Assembly: GCA_029261275.1 (NCBI GenBank)
Contig: JAJDBR010000244.1
Span: 1-52,058, forward strand
Source of the DNA: Nitrospirales bacterium
GTDB lineage: Bacteria; Nitrospirota; Nitrospiria; Nitrospirales; UBA8639
Length of the DNA stretch: 52,058 nt
Direction of reading: 5' to 3'
Shown one piece after another: positions 51,920-52,058 of this stretch (position 1 is its first letter; each line of letters starts with the position of its first letter). A program made the position numbers and the translations under genes. The notes under the pieces are model-generated. The model worked only from the letters and a program-made list of their open reading frames with translations. It had not been told where the DNA came from and searched no databases.

Positions 51920-52058
51920 TGTAAGCTTCCCCAAAACATGGACAGCCCAAAAGTAGAGCTTTCTGGCACAATTGACCCAGGAGGTTCTCATGAAAACGTC
52001 TCGATTCAGCGAAACACAAATTATTGCGATCTTGAAACAAGGGGACAGTGGTATCAAA
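51920..52058 (+). mobile_element. IS3-family insertion sequence, left end, cut by window edge
   Basis: The sequence TGTAAGCTTCCCCAAAACAT followed by GGACAGCC (from about 51920) looks like an IS3-type terminal repeat, with its characteristic TG start. The orfA start lies 70 bases further. The right end is outside the window. Confidence 0.65.
51990..52058 (+). CDS. IS3-family transposase OrfA, truncated by window edge
   Basis: The ATG at 51990 is preceded by the ribosome site AGGAGG. The 23 visible codons read MKTSRFSETQIIAILKQGDS and on, typical of the helix-turn-helix N-terminus of IS3/IS407-type OrfA (the SRFSEEQI-like start). OrfA normally pairs with OrfB through a frameshift; neither OrfB nor the slip site is in the window. 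Confidence 0.85.
   Translation, partial: MKTSRFSETQIIAILKQGDSGIK

Noticed and set aside
51733-51969. Minus-strand frame of 78 codons over repeat copy C
   Set aside because: It is the repeat read in one frame and crosses the IS terminus.
1-52058. CRISPR arrays, rRNA operons, prophage or integrase genes
   Set aside because: None seen: no regularly spaced direct repeats, no rRNA-like sequence, and only one transposase start at the right edge.

Overview
The window looks like chromosome from a Gram-negative, LPS-making bacterium, most likely a nitrite-oxidising Nitrospira (phylum Nitrospirota). The inference rests on moderate GC content, a copper nitrite reductase (NirK) with a neighbouring Crp/Fnr regulator, a single-chain transketolase, a DhnA-type aldolase and a complete lipid A / Kdo / heptose gene set. 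No rRNA is present, so the taxonomy is inferred, not shown.

Layout. (1) 1-15.8 kb, plus strand: a dense envelope operon. It holds an MsbA-type lipid flippase (5' end outside the window), a DUF374 acyltransferase interrupted by a -1 frameshift, waaA, lpxK, waaF, gmhB, waaC, two WaaE-like family 2 glycosyltransferases, three family 4 glycosyltransferases, a NodB-like deacetylase, two unknown membrane proteins and a third heptosyltransferase. Together these would build, decorate and export lipid A-core. (2) 15.9-23.1 kb, minus strand: an unknown 353-residue protein, tRNA-Ser(GCU), a CpsD-like ATPase, a SulP transporter with STAS domain, a two-CBS protein, small orphan proteins and a periplasmic DsbA-like protein. 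(3) 23.4-27.6 kb: a cupin, then nirK, a Crp/Fnr regulator and transketolase. (4) 27.6-30.7 kb: an accessory island with two divergent copies of a dispersed structured repeat, a 587-residue protein joining two FHA domains to an LCAT-like lipase/acyltransferase domain, and a convergent single-FHA protein. (5) 30.8-35.4 kb, minus strand: a Gld-like ABC exporter (ATPase, permease, GldG-like, DUF4340). (6) 35.6-42.7 kb: a Pal-like lipoprotein, small envelope proteins, an ElyC/YdcF-like protein, then kdsC, manC and manB, which supply Kdo and GDP-mannose precursors. (7) 43-51.6 kb: yacL-ispD-ispF-cysE, in an order like that of Bacillus, then aldolase, truA, an AMIN/amidase, a YacP-like NYN protein, TatD and PAP2. 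(8) 51.7 kb to the end: a third copy of the dispersed repeat, then the left end of an IS3-family element running out of the window.

The most unusual items are the FHA-FHA-LCAT protein with its convergent FHA partner, the dispersed repeat whose hairpin stem differs in sequence between copies but keeps its pairing, and the frameshifted acyltransferase whose break lies on a dnaX-type A-AAA-AAG slippery heptamer.
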